DNA of 63,416 nucleotides from assembly GCA_902776305.1 (NCBI GenBank), contig CACYPS010000008.1, forward strand, positions 1 through 63,416. Reading direction: 5' to 3'. Each line of letters starts with the position of its first letter. Within the stretch, counting starts at the first letter, position 1. Of this stretch, positions 1 through 8,708 are shown piece by piece. This DNA comes from an uncultured Lachnospiraceae bacterium (lineage in GTDB: Bacteria > Bacillota > Clostridia > Lachnospirales > Lachnospiraceae). The notes beneath the pieces were generated by a model, which saw only the letters and a program-made list of their open reading frames with translations, was not told the DNA's origin and did not search any database. A program made the translations under genes and the position numbers.

Positions 1-27
1 CCAGTCATGTCTGTTTTTTCTTGCCAT
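1..27 (-). CDS. 5' end of a gene running off the left edge
   Basis: Nine codons (MARKNRHDW) of a leftward gene lie inside the window. The start is supported by a GGAGG ribosome binding site at 36-40, eight bases before the ATG, the spacing used by most genes here. The product cannot be recognised from nine residues. A terminator-like hairpin separates it from coaX, so it is probably a separate transcription unit. Confidence 0.5.
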
Positions 28-107
28 GATATTTTCCTCCGTGAGTCTTTATTCTCATTGTATCATGGCTGTGAATAAACCCATTATCTACACTGTACCA
101 AAAAACC

Positions 108-142
108 GGGACCAGCATCACTCAGATCTGTTCCCGTTTTTT
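108..142 (-). terminator. Terminator-like hairpin after coaX
   Basis: GGGACCAG at 108-115 pairs with CTGTTCCC at 128-135 (7 of 8 positions), with a T tract on the plus side (137-142) and an A tract on the other side that reads as T on the minus strand. It can serve as a bidirectional terminator and would end the leftward coaBC-coaX transcript. Confidence 0.6.
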
Positions 143-180
143 CTTCATCGCGCAATATTCGTGAACTTTAGTAGTAAGAC
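141..180 (-). repeat. Dispersed short repeat, copy 1
   Basis: Read on the minus strand this contains TCACGAATATTGCGCGATGA, nearly identical to the core of the two direct repeats upstream of the LysM peptide gene (7534-7628). A weaker partial copy lies at 9671-9710. All copies are intergenic. Its function is unknown. Confidence 0.55.
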
Positions 181-185
181 GCGCA

Positions 186-950
186 TCACGTGTTCTTCTC
201 GTAAATCGCCCGCAGCCCTTTCAGCATCAGCATCTTATCAATGATAATCTCCTTCCTGCAGTGCGGTATGATTACCCCGGAAAGCCCGCCGGTCGCAACC
301 ACCTTGCAGGGATAGCCGAGTTCGTCCTCAAATCTTTCTATCATACCGTCAATCAGAGCCGCCTGACCGAAGACAATTCCGCTCTTCATAGAGTCGATCG
401 TATTGCTGCCGACCGCTTTTTTAGGTGCCTCGACCGAGATTCTCGGCAACTGCGAAGTTCCGGATACAAGGGATTCAAGGGAAACCATGACACCGGGAAT
501 GATCGCTCCGCCGATGTAACACTTGTTCTTATCGACTACTGTAACTGTTGTTGCGGTTCCCATATCAATAACAATACATGGGGCGCCGTACTCCCGGAGA
601 GCAGCAACGGAGTCAACTACCAGGTCTGCGCCGACTGTTCCCGGGTTATCCATTTTAATGTTCATGCCTGTCTTCAGACCGGCTCCGACTATCATGGCCT
701 TCACACCGGTTATTTTATAAATAGCATTGCAGAGGACCTGTGTGAGCGGCGGTACGACAGATGATATGATCGCTCCGCTGATCTGCTCCGGAGTGATTAA
801 GTTGAGCTCCATAATCGTCTTGATGAGCACCGCATATTCAAGGTCGGTCTTATAAATGTCTGTACGAACACGCTCGGTAAAATGGATCATCTCATGATCG
901 AGACAGCCGATTTCTATGTTCGTGTTGCCCATATCTATCGCTAATATCAT
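186..950 (-). CDS. coaX: Type III pantothenate kinase
   Basis: Cytoplasmic kinase for the first step of coenzyme A synthesis (pantothenate to 4'-phosphopantothenate). The 254-residue protein starts MILAIDMGNTN, the ASKHA phosphate-1 motif with Asp6. It has a second motif VIDMGTATTVTVVD, and GADLVVD in between, as in CoaX. The length matches the family. I chose the ATG at 950, preceded by GGGTGG, because the conserved N-terminus begins exactly there. An in-frame ATG at 995 would overlap the coaBC stop as ATGA and add 15 residues without family support. It follows coaBC in the same direction, so steps 1 to 3 of the CoA pathway are co-transcribed. Type III enzymes are generally insensitive to CoA feedback. 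Confidence 0.93.
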   Translation of the reverse strand: MILAIDMGNTNIEIGCLDHEMIHFTERVRTDIYKTDLEYAVLIKTIMELNLITPEQISGAIISSVVPPLTQVLCNAIYKITGVKAMIVGAGLKTGMNIKMDNPGTVGADLVVDSVAALREYGAPCIVIDMGTATTVTVVDKNKCYIGGAIIPGVMVSLESLVSGTSQLPRISVEAPKKAVGSNTIDSMKSGIVFGQAALIDGMIERFEDELGYPCKVVATGGLSGVIIPHCRKEIIIDKMLMLKGLRAIYEKNT

Positions 951-991
951 CTTTCCACCCTGTTCCTCTATATATCTGCAGACTTTTCGTT

Positions 992-2287
992 TCATTCTGA
1001 GATCTCAGCCACAATCGCATCCAATATCCGGTCCGCCGTCTCAAGCTTTGATATAAGCGGAAGCGAAAGCTCCGCATCCTTTGTGATGATCGTAATCTTG
1101 TTCGTATCGTGGGCAAATCCCGCCCCCGGTTCCGCAATACTATTGGCCGCTATCATATCCAGCTTCTTCTTTTCCAGTTTCTTTCTGGAGTTCTCCAGAA
1201 GATTCTCCGTCTCCATGGAGAAACCGCATATGAACTGCCCATCCTTCTTCTTCCCGGCTATCGTTCCGAGAATGTCCGTCGTTCGGGCAAGCCTGATGAC
1301 CATATCGCCATCTTTCTTCTTTATCTTCTGATCAGCGACCTCTGCGGGTCTGTAGTCCGCCACGGCCGCTGCCATGATCAATATATCGGTCGCATCGAAA
1401 TGTTCAAATACCGCCTCGGCCATATCCTGTGCGGACACCACGGAGACCAGCTTCACTCCCTCGGGAGGAGATATAGCGACCTGTCCGGAAACAAGGACGA
1501 CCTCCGCTCCGCGATTCCTTGCAGCTTCGGCGATCGCATATCCCATTTTTCCGCTGCTGTGATTTGTTATATAGCGGACAGGGTCGATGGCTTCCTGCGT
1601 AGGACCTGCTGTCACAAGCACGTGGCGGCCCGCAAGATCCTGCTTTTTCTGCGATGCAGAGACCTCTTCTCCGACGGGGGTGACGACTTGTTCGGGCGCA
1701 GCATTTTCCGTCGAAGCCGCATCCGACCCGGAGTGTTCCTCTTCGCGCAGCATTTGCAGAATATATGTGCAGATAGCCTCCACCGGCGCAAGTTTTCCGC
1801 GCCCTACATCACCGCAGGCGAGAAGTCCCTCGGACGGAGCAATGAATCGATAGCCGTACTTTCTCAGCTTGATTATATTATCCTGCACGATCGGGTTGTC
1901 ATACATGGCCGTATTCATCGCCGGAGCAATAATCTTCGGGCAGGTACAGGCCATAATAGTCGTTGTCGCCATGTCATCGGCGATTCCCGAGGCTATCTTG
2001 CCGATAATATTGGCAGAAGCAGGAGCGATGACACACAGATCTGCAGCCTTCGCTGCGGAAATGTGCTCCACATCGAACTTGAAGCTGCGGTCGAAGGTGT
2101 CGACGAGACATTTGCTTGCAGTCAGCGTCTCAAATGTGATTGGCGTAATGAATTTCGCTCCGTTTGCAGTCAGACACACCGTGACGGAAAGCCCGGCCTT
2201 TATCAGATTGCGCGCAATGTCCGCCGCCTTGTATGCCGCGATCGAGCCGCTTACGACGAGCAGCACATTTTTCTTATCTCCTAACAT
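992..2287 (-). CDS. coaBC: Bifunctional phosphopantothenoylcysteine decarboxylase / phosphopantothenate-cysteine ligase
   Basis: Joins cysteine to 4'-phosphopantothenate (CoaB) and decarboxylates the product to 4'-phosphopantetheine (CoaC, FMN-dependent). Residues 1 to about 180 are the CoaC flavoprotein: SGSIAAYKAADIARNL, the PAMNTAMYDNP motif and the catalytic-cysteine segment LLACGDVGRG. About 40 low-complexity linker residues follow. CoaB starts at VLVTAGPTQEAIDPVRYI and continues with NHSSGKMGYAIAEAA, the nucleotide-binding and dimer region. The 431-residue length is close to usual (about 400), the excess being in the linker. The ATG at 2287 has GGAGG at 2293-2297. coaX follows directly. 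Confidence 0.95.
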   Translation of the reverse strand: MLGDKKNVLLVVSGSIAAYKAADIARNLIKAGLSVTVCLTANGAKFITPITFETLTASKCLVDTFDRSFKFDVEHISAAKAADLCVIAPASANIIGKIASGIADDMATTTIMACTCPKIIAPAMNTAMYDNPIVQDNIIKLRKYGYRFIAPSEGLLACGDVGRGKLAPVEAICTYILQMLREEEHSGSDAASTENAAPEQVVTPVGEEVSASQKKQDLAGRHVLVTAGPTQEAIDPVRYITNHSSGKMGYAIAEAARNRGAEVVLVSGQVAISPPEGVKLVSVVSAQDMAEAVFEHFDATDILIMAAAVADYRPAEVADQKIKKKDGDMVIRLARTTDILGTIAGKKKDGQFICGFSMETENLLENSRKKLEKKKLDMIAANSIAEPGAGFAHDTNKITIITKDAELSLPLISKLETADRILDAIVAEISE

Positions 2288-2399
2288 ATTGTCCTCCGCT
2301 TGCTTTTACAGGTCCGATCATGTGCCGGACAAAATCCGCATGCCAGATCACATCCCGGCAGACCGCTATATTTCAAGCCTTGCTCAAGTTTTGACAGCT

Positions 2400-4487
2400 T
2401 CACTCCGTAAAATACAGGAAGTCCGTTACCGGTCTCTCACTTCCCGTTGCCGGGGTATTCAGCATCTGATTCTCAAATATAAGCGTGGAACTTCCTCCGC
2501 CATCAAGGCACTTGCCGAATCCGCAGTTGAGAGCCGTCAAAGTGTCTCTTACCTCGTCGTATGTCATTCCGCCGGAGTAACCGGATGTTCCCGCCGTGAT
2601 AAGATAATATTCGCACGGACGCACCATTCCGATTGCAGTTCTCGGATAGCGGTAGTCGAGACTCTGTATACCAACATTCACGGCCTCACCGTTTGAAATG
2701 AGAAGTGTATCACCGCAGCACCAGGTATCTGTAACACCCATCCTGAGCAGATCGTTAATCGACATGCCCTGCTTTGGCGAGAAGAGATTGCCGCTGTTCG
2801 TCAGACATATCTCCATACCGTTCGCGACCGCCTTGCTGTCCGGCATCATCTGCCCGTTCTTAATCTTTGCATCCGCCATCGTCGGCGTATTGGTCGAATA
2901 ATCAAAGTTACTTCCGTTGATGCCCACGACCCAGCCGAGGCGCTGAGCCGCACTGCTCGGCGTCTCCCGCTCACCGCCGTAATTGTCATTTGAGAGTCCC
3001 GCATGAATCTGGGACGGATCGTCAATAATGATGTGTGTTAACAGGTAAGAATACTCCGGCTTTGTATATCGGTTCACCGTGACCATGATCGTGTCTGACA
3101 GGTGACTGTATTCCGCTGTCGCAATCTCATCCGCGTAGCGCATTCTGGCGCGGCGTATTTCCGTATCGTGGAGAACATCGACCGTGAAAGTATACATCTT
3201 TCCGTTGTAGAGGAAAGGAATATCATTCTTGCCCGCTGTGAGAGGAAGGCTTGCCTCAGCGCCGAGTTCATACTCGCCTTTCCCGATGTCTTTGGTCTTC
3301 CCGTCCGCATATGTCAGCGTGATAATATCGACGTCCAACATATCCTCCTCATAGAGAAGATTCGGTACTTCAATGCTCGCGCCGGTAATCTGTATCGGTG
3401 CAATGTGTACATTGGTCTCCCCGTAAATGCTTTTTACGACAAAGTCGCCCGTATCATTGACAACCGCATCCCCGACGAATTCAGAAGCTGTGACTTCCTC
3501 GGTATGTCCGTCAGCAAATCTTGCGGTCACCGCAACATCTGCAGCCTCCGCTGTATCCCCGGAGTAGACCTTTCCCTGATACTTTGCGGTCGTTTCGGTA
3601 AGCTCGACAGGGACAATGCTGCACACTGTGTCTCCGTACTCAGTATGTACCGGAATATCGGTCTTTGCCTCTATCGCTCCCGGCTCGTCTGCCGTACAGG
3701 AAATAGCAACCTTTGCGCCATCCTCATAAACCAGCTCGACACGAATATTTTCCGTATCCGGAACGCCCATGTAATATACTACGCCGTCATAAAAAGCCCT
3801 GATTTCACTGACGGGCACTGCGTCCACTGTCACGGTGTCCGTGAGCTTTCCTTTGCTTATCGTGTACTCCGTGACGGTATCACCGGTCACAACAAGCTGA
3901 TCTTCTCTGCTTTCATCCTGACTCTGTACAGAACTGTCGGATTTTCCGGTTGACGCTGCATCGCTGCCGCTTTCTGCGGAAGACGACTCTGCTTCCGGGT
4001 TTTCCGCATTGGCTGAATCTGTAGGATCTGCCGGTTTGTCATCCTTCACTTTTTTATCCACGTCAGCATCACTGCTCTTGTCATCCGCTGCGGAAGACGC
4101 CCGGATTTCATCAGCCGTGATTATATTCTTGTTCTTTTTCCGCGCATATTTCTCAAGGCCCGTGTCGGATTCTGACACTTCCTCATCTATGTCACTGAGC
4201 GAAGCCCGGGAAACCTGCTCAATAACAGCTTCCTGCTGCTCCTCTGTCCAGCCGTCCCAGATTACCTTATAGTCATTTGCATCATGTTTGATGCCGAAAA
4301 GTGTACTGGTCTGAACTGTAAAATCGCTCTCCGTCAGCGCCGTGTGCTGATGCAGAGTACCCGTCTGCTTCACTTCAATGCGAACGGGTACAAAAAAACC
4401 CACGCCAAGAGCGGCTGCACAGACAGCCGTTCCCGCTATAAATGCCCTTTTATGTTCTTTAATTATGTCTGCAATAGATTTTCTCAA
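2400..4487 (-). CDS. Membrane-anchored phosphodiester glycosidase family protein
   Basis: The C-terminal ~220 residues match the phosphodiester glycosidase (NAGPA/DUF2233) family: GWVVGINGSNFDY, NGMEICLTNSGNLF, RTAIGMV, and the C-terminal KCLDGGGSSTLIF. The N-terminus has one membrane segment (about residues 15-33), so the enzyme is probably outside the cell, facing wall glycans or polyols. Between lie a Ser/Asp/Glu-rich stretch and three weakly similar beta-sandwich-like segments, probably Ig-like spacers. The substrate is unknown. Start: TTG at 4487 overlaps the stop of the upstream YARHG reading frame as TTGA and has GGGG seven bases upstream. The ATG at 4514 adds nine residues, has a poorer ribosome site and overlaps the upstream frame by about 30 bases. 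Confidence 0.8.
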   Translation of the reverse strand: MRKSIADIIKEHKRAFIAGTAVCAAALGVGFFVPVRIEVKQTGTLHQHTALTESDFTVQTSTLFGIKHDANDYKVIWDGWTEEQQEAVIEQVSRASLSDIDEEVSESDTGLEKYARKKNKNIITADEIRASSAADDKSSDADVDKKVKDDKPADPTDSANAENPEAESSSAESGSDAASTGKSDSSVQSQDESREDQLVVTGDTVTEYTISKGKLTDTVTVDAVPVSEIRAFYDGVVYYMGVPDTENIRVELVYEDGAKVAISCTADEPGAIEAKTDIPVHTEYGDTVCSIVPVELTETTAKYQGKVYSGDTAEAADVAVTARFADGHTEEVTASEFVGDAVVNDTGDFVVKSIYGETNVHIAPIQITGASIEVPNLLYEEDMLDVDIITLTYADGKTKDIGKGEYELGAEASLPLTAGKNDIPFLYNGKMYTFTVDVLHDTEIRRARMRYADEIATAEYSHLSDTIMVTVNRYTKPEYSYLLTHIIIDDPSQIHAGLSNDNYGGERETPSSAAQRLGWVVGINGSNFDYSTNTPTMADAKIKNGQMMPDSKAVANGMEICLTNSGNLFSPKQGMSINDLLRMGVTDTWCCGDTLLISNGEAVNVGIQSLDYRYPRTAIGMVRPCEYYLITAGTSGYSGGMTYDEVRDTLTALNCGFGKCLDGGGSSTLIFENQMLNTPATGSERPVTDFLYFTE

Positions 4488-4789
4488 TAATATACCCCAT
4501 GGTCTTTCTGCCATTCGTTCAGAGCCTTGAAATTGGCTCTTTCATAACTATTGAAATAATTATCGCGCAGTACGTCCCATTCGCCGGCTCCGACAGGACA
4601 TATGCTTTGAACACTCTGATACCATCCCGTTCCGCCGAACTTATTCCTCGCATCCTGCGCAGTAGACGACGAGCTTGTAAACGGATATCCGTATCTCGCC
4701 AGCAGTTCGTTGATCGCAAGCTGTGAGAGTGTGTGCATCGTTTCGGAGCTTCCCGACTCGAGGACCTGGTTCATTCTGTCATAAGACAA
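4484..4789 (-). CDS. YARHG-domain small protein, possibly a truncated gene
   Basis: The reading frame encodes LLARYGYPFTSSS followed by FGGTGWY, recognisable as a YARHG domain, an extracellular domain of unknown ligand. No ATG with a good ribosome site is present: the frame opens with TTG at 4789, and in-frame stop TAG lies just upstream (about 4804). The residues just before that TTG (SSSYL) still resemble the family, which suggests the 5' part of a larger gene has been lost. The stop is fused to the TTG of the glycosidase gene, so translation of the two may be coupled. It could be a small expressed gene or a remnant. Confidence 0.5.
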   Translation of the reverse strand: MSYDRMNQVLESGSSETMHTLSQLAINELLARYGYPFTSSSSTAQDARNKFGGTGWYQSVQSICPVGAGEWDVLRDNYFNSYERANFKALNEWQKDHGVYY

Positions 4790-4994
4790 ATACGAACTGC
4801 TGCTCTATAGATTTAAATCGATTTCTTTATGTCAATAAAGTACCACAACAGAATCTTTTTTTCAATTGTGTATCACAGGTAGGGTGAGCTATAATAACAC
4901 TATTGCTATCCGCCCCCACTGTCTTATGTCTGTTTCTGCGGTAAGCGAAGCAGACCGCAGTAGAAAATTATACAAAAATAAGAAAGGTTTCTTT

Positions 4995-5795
4995 ATGTCC
5001 GAAATCAAAGCCGTCATTTTTGATCTGGACGGAACATTATACAATTATAATAAAGCCGACGATGCGGCCTGCGAAGCTCTCGGCAGATATGTCTCGCAGC
5101 ATTTCGGAATGGATCCCGGAACCATAAAACAGGAAATCCGGGAATGCTGGGACATTCAGAACGATCGAATCGGATTCATCTGCGGAGCAACGCACAACAG
5201 ACTCATCCGCAGCCAGGTGATCTGCGAACGGAACGGCTGGCCTGTCTTTCCGCATGCTCTGAATATGGCAAAGACATACTGGGGTGCCTTCCTTGAAGGG
5301 ATGGTCCTCGAAGACGGAATTCGGGAGCTTCTTACGGCTCTCAGAAAAACCGATGTCGATATCGCGCTCGGCTCTAACATGACATCCTATATTCAATATC
5401 TCAAGCTGATGCAGATCGGTCTTGAGGACTGCTTCGACCACATAACGCTCAGCGAGGAGACAGGTATAGAAAAGCCGGAGAAGGAATTTTACGAGATGTG
5501 CGCGCGCAAGTCATACCTGCGCTTCGATGCGTCCGGTATGTACGAGAAAGGCGCTTCCGCGATTGAAGATATTTCCGAATTCATGAGCAGCTGCCTCTTT
5601 ATCGGAGACACTCCGAAGATGGATTACTTCGGGCCGATACGGGCCGGCATGTGTGCATGTCTCTATCTCGCCGGGAACCCTCTTCCTGAGGGCGTCGACC
5701 GAATAAACGCAATCGAAAATTATAAAAGTTGCGTGGAGCGGGACGGAGTCCGATTAGGCCGATATTACCTGCCTTTCTCTCAAAAAGGAGTTTGA
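4995..5795 (+). CDS. HAD-superfamily hydrolase
   Basis: A 266-residue cytoplasmic phosphatase or phosphoryl transferase of the haloacid dehalogenase superfamily. Motif I is FDLDGTLYN with Asp10 (nucleophile) and Asp12; motif II is GSNMTSY; the motif III lysine is in EKPEKEFY; and motif IV is IGDTPKMDY. A helical cap lies between motifs I and II. The pattern resembles phosphoglycolate/pyrophosphate phosphatase-like or nucleotidase-like members, but the substrate cannot be read from sequence. The ATG at 4995 was chosen because AGAAAGG precedes it and the family N-terminus begins there; the open frame extends further upstream without support. The sulfatase-like gene follows after 39 bases, so the two are probably one transcript. 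Confidence 0.85.
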   Translation: MSEIKAVIFDLDGTLYNYNKADDAACEALGRYVSQHFGMDPGTIKQEIRECWDIQNDRIGFICGATHNRLIRSQVICERNGWPVFPHALNMAKTYWGAFLEGMVLEDGIRELLTALRKTDVDIALGSNMTSYIQYLKLMQIGLEDCFDHITLSEETGIEKPEKEFYEMCARKSYLRFDASGMYEKGASAIEDISEFMSSCLFIGDTPKMDYFGPIRAGMCACLYLAGNPLPEGVDRINAIENYKSCVERDGVRLGRYYLPFSQKGV

Positions 5796-5834
5796 CCCTG
5801 AAACCATAAATACTCGTACTTAGGAGTTTGACCG

Positions 5835-7469
5835 ATGAACTATAAACACCCGATACTATTAACAATATCGACTGCACTGAAATATCTCTTTGCAATCGGT
5901 CTCATCATCTTTGCATACTCACAGACCGGACAACTGTTGTGCCTCATCGCAGGACTTATGGAGCTGGCGATCATCTTTCTCTTCTCCAATTCTCTGATCC
6001 GCGCCAATCATATCCTTGGATGGATCGTGAACGGGTTTCTGCTCCTGCTCCTCAATATCCAGATGGCCGTCCTGACATTCGGAAACACCTATATCTCCCT
6101 TGTCATGATGACCAACCTTGATTCGGTGAAAGATCTGTCAGGCCAGGCAGTGGTCTACATTTCGGCCATCGCAGCCGCTCTGGTCCTCTCCTTTATTCCG
6201 GCAAGGCATGTGGGCACATGGAAAATAGCGGAAGCACGGCTCCTCTCACTGGTCCTGGCAGTTGAACTCATCTTCACGATGTGTATCGGCAGTGCCGCCT
6301 CGCCGCTCTTTTCATATTATACGCTGATAAAACAGCAAATTGATGCGCAGACTCCGTCCAAAAATATCGTAAAGGGCAAAGACTACACGGAACCGTTCCA
6401 CGGCACAACGATAACAGGACGCATCAAAAAGCCTGAAGCGCTCCCCGAGCAGCCCAACGTTATCGCCATTTTCACGGAGGGGCTCTCGCAGAATATAGTG
6501 ACCGACAGCAGGAACATCATGCCGAATGTTGCCGCTTACGAGAAGAAGTCCATCAACTTCACCAATTACTTCAACCATACATTTGCAACGTACCGTGCGC
6601 TGAGCGGCCAGCTCTACTCCGGTTATCAGAAGGATAACTATGACTCGAATGCGCTGATTTCCCTGCAGGACATCCTCTCTGACAGGGGCTACACGACAAC
6701 ATTCATCAACACCGAGACCCGCAACATAAATTTCACCAACTATCTGCAGGACATGGGATTCGATGAGGTCATCTCCGATCCGGCGTTCATCAGCAACGGA
6801 ATAGCCGACTCGATTTCAGATAAGGATGCCTATGAACTGCTCTTTGACACGGCAGAAAAACTGGCGAAGGATGGGAAACCCTTCTTCACGGCGATCTACA
6901 CCTTCGGCACGCACACCTCGCTCGACTCCCCGGATGAGAAGTTCGGCGACGAATCCGACAGCCTCCTGAATAAGTTCTACAACCTCGATTATCAGTTCGG
7001 CGCATTCATGGAGAAATATGAAGAAAGCGATCTCGCGGAAAATACGATTATCTTCTTCACGGCTGATCACGCGGCATATCAGGATCGCCTGTTCAAGACG
7101 TCTTTCCCGGACTACGAGCGGAAGCACACAGAGCTCGATGAGATGCCGTTCTTTATCTACTACAAGGGCATAACGCCTCAGACGCTTGACGTGGAAGGCC
7201 GAAATACGCTGGACTTTGCGCCCACTGTGCTGGACTATCTGGATATCTCGACCAACAACTATTTTCTCGGAACAACGCTGTTTTCCGGACTCGACAATAA
7301 TAATAACTACGATACGATATTCACGGATTCCTCGAACTACGCTTCGACGCGCGGAGGGGAAATCCGCTCGCTTACCGAGACGGAGCGTGATATCATAAAG
7401 GTCAAGCTCGATATGTACTACGAGGCCAAGCAGCAGGGTCCGCCCGAGACAGAGTCGACGGATAAATGA
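5835..7469 (+). CDS. LTA-synthase-like membrane sulfatase/phosphoglycerol transferase
   Basis: 544 residues: about five transmembrane segments in the first 165, then an extracellular alkaline-phosphatase-fold domain (sulfatase family, from about 205). The start of the domain is NVIAIFTEGLSQNIV, with the metal-binding Glu. The candidate nucleophile threonine is in FNHTFATYRALSG. FFTADHAAY carries the metal-binding Asp-His pair, and IYTFGTHTS the preceding histidine. Such proteins transfer phosphoglycerol or phosphoethanolamine from lipids to envelope polymers; which acceptor is used here is unknown. The ribosome site AGGAG sits 9 bases before the ATG. The same string AGGAGTTTGACC also occurs 37 bases upstream, at the end of the HAD gene, as a small duplication. 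Confidence 0.85.
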   Translation: MNYKHPILLTISTALKYLFAIGLIIFAYSQTGQLLCLIAGLMELAIIFLFSNSLIRANHILGWIVNGFLLLLLNIQMAVLTFGNTYISLVMMTNLDSVKDLSGQAVVYISAIAAALVLSFIPARHVGTWKIAEARLLSLVLAVELIFTMCIGSAASPLFSYYTLIKQQIDAQTPSKNIVKGKDYTEPFHGTTITGRIKKPEALPEQPNVIAIFTEGLSQNIVTDSRNIMPNVAAYEKKSINFTNYFNHTFATYRALSGQLYSGYQKDNYDSNALISLQDILSDRGYTTTFINTETRNINFTNYLQDMGFDEVISDPAFISNGIADSISDKDAYELLFDTAEKLAKDGKPFFTAIYTFGTHTSLDSPDEKFGDESDSLLNKFYNLDYQFGAFMEKYEESDLAENTIIFFTADHAAYQDRLFKTSFPDYERKHTELDEMPFFIYYKGITPQTLDVEGRNTLDFAPTVLDYLDISTNNYFLGTTLFSGLDNNNNYDTIFTDSSNYASTRGGEIRSLTETERDIIKVKLDMYYEAKQQGPPETESTDK

Positions 7470-7533
7470 AATAGCTTTATCCATCACCGGAGGGACCATC
7501 GTATAAATTATCAGAATTTCATTTATCGCATTC

Positions 7534-7628
7534 ATCTCACGACTGAAGTCACGAATATTTCACGATGAAGACGAGTATCTCTTTGCGCGCGTATCTCACG
7601 ACTGAAGTCACGAATATTACGCGATGAA
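7534..7628 (+). repeat. Two direct repeats upstream of the LysM peptide gene
   Basis: Two copies about 37 bases long, at 7534-7570 and 7592-7628 (58-base period), share ATCTCACGACTGAAGTCACG followed by AATATT and CGATGAAGA. Only two or three positions differ. GACT-GA-AGTC inside each is palindromic. They end 44 bases before the ATG of the LysM gene, so they could be operator sites or part of its leader RNA. The same core occurs in reverse at 141-180. Confidence 0.75.
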
Positions 7629-7672
7629 GAATAAAAATACACTTACATCATATGTTCACACAGGAGGTTATC

Positions 7673-7912
7673 ATGAGCGAACAGATCAATGCAGCTATTC
7701 AGGAAAACGAGCTTGAGGAAGTAAACGGCGGCGTAAACGGAATCATGGTCATTCCGTATGTTGTGCAGAAGGGCGATACGCTCGCTTCTCTCGCAAAGAA
7801 GTTCAATACGACCATAGCACAGATCAAGAAGGACAACGCCAGGGTGCTGAAGGGTTCAACGAAACTGACGCCCGGTATGATTCTCAATATCGCGAAGAAT
7901 TCCAAGAAGTAA
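7673..7912 (+). CDS. Small LysM protein with a double-glycine leader
   Basis: 79 residues. The first 20 (MSEQINAAIQENELEEVNGG) look like a bacteriocin-type leader, ending in the ELEEVNGG double-glycine cleavage motif recognised by peptidase-containing ABC exporters. The remainder, from VVQKGDTLASLAKKF to LTPGMILNIA, is one complete LysM domain (peptidoglycan/chitin-oligomer binding). The likely reading is a small wall-binding protein exported with leader removal rather than by Sec; no Sec signal peptide is present. The ATG at 7673 has AGGAGG seven to eight bases upstream. No exporter gene is in the window. A strong terminator follows directly, so the gene is monocistronic. Confidence 0.8.
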   Translation: MSEQINAAIQENELEEVNGGVNGIMVIPYVVQKGDTLASLAKKFNTTIAQIKKDNARVLKGSTKLTPGMILNIAKNSKK

Positions 7913-7917
7913 AACCT

Positions 7918-7947
7918 GAAAGGGGCTGCCTCACGGCAGCCCCTTTC
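7918..7947 (+). terminator. Strong hairpin terminator between convergent genes
   Basis: GAAAGGGGCTGCC at 7918-7930 pairs perfectly with GGCAGCCCCTTTC at 7935-7947 around a TCAC loop. It lies 5 bases after the LysM stop and 9 bases before the DUF4956 stop on the other strand, so it can end both transcripts. Confidence 0.85.
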
Positions 7948-7956
7948 AAATCTTTA

Positions 7957-8628
7957 TCAGCTCATATAATCTCCGTTGTAGCTCACAAGAACCGCGCTCA
8001 GCACGCCCTTCATCGAAGCCATACTATTGACAAAGCCTGTCTCCTCGTCCTTCAGTCTCACCTCGATATTGAGCTCAATAAGCCCTTTCTGGACCGTTTT
8101 GCTCTTAACGGAATACTTTTCAACATTTTCTTTCAGATACTCGGTCGCAGCCGCTTCCGACGCGTCATTCTCACAGCGAAGCACAACGATATACGGTCTC
8201 GTATAAGTCTTGTGGTTCACGAACAGAATGAGAACAGCACCTATTACGATACTTCCGATCACCGCCAGCGGAATCATACCCGCTGCAAGTACGATACCCG
8301 CAGCGATCGCCCAGAACAAAAATGCTATATCCAGCGGCTCTTTGATTGCTGTACGGAAACGCACGATGGAAAGAGCACCGACCATACCGAGCGACAGGAC
8401 CGCGTTGCTGGTGACTGCCAGAATGACGACTGTCGTGATCATTGTCAGAGCTACAAGCGTAACTCCGAAACTTGCGGAATACATAACACCCCTGTAAGTC
8501 TTCTGATAGACTACATATATGAACAGACCTACCAGAAACGCAAGGACAAGGGCAATGATCATATCGGGAATATCGATCGCGCTGACATTCTCGAGATAAC
8601 TTGATTTGAATATGTCATTAAAACTCAT
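7957..8628 (-). CDS. DUF4956 membrane protein
   Basis: 223 residues with several transmembrane segments in the first 145. The conserved family core is VGALSIVRFRTAIKEPLDIA, and the C-terminal ~75 residues are soluble (YIVVLRCENDASEAAATEY). The family has no established function but is repeatedly found beside VTC-domain and CotH genes, as here: the VTC gene is 80 bases upstream in the same direction, and a cotH gene lies 20 kb away. I infer a role with the VTC protein at the membrane, possibly in polyphosphate or envelope polymer metabolism. AAGGAGAG precedes the ATG. Confidence 0.85.
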   Translation of the reverse strand: MSFNDIFKSSYLENVSAIDIPDMIIALVLAFLVGLFIYVVYQKTYRGVMYSASFGVTLVALTMITTVVILAVTSNAVLSLGMVGALSIVRFRTAIKEPLDIAFLFWAIAAGIVLAAGMIPLAVIGSIVIGAVLILFVNHKTYTRPYIVVLRCENDASEAAATEYLKENVEKYSVKSKTVQKGLIELNIEVRLKDEETGFVNSMASMKGVLSAVLVSYNGDYMS

Positions 8629-8708
8629 AGTAACTCTCCTTGTAGTTCATATTTTCATACCGCTTATGCGGGGTTACACAATGATGTTTCGTTAACGCGG
8701 GGTCCTGA

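Noticed and set aside
1109-2284. Long open frame antisense to coaBC
   Set aside because: The coaBC protein is unmistakable; the antisense product has low-complexity His/Arg/Cys-rich composition, no ribosome site and no recognisable domain.
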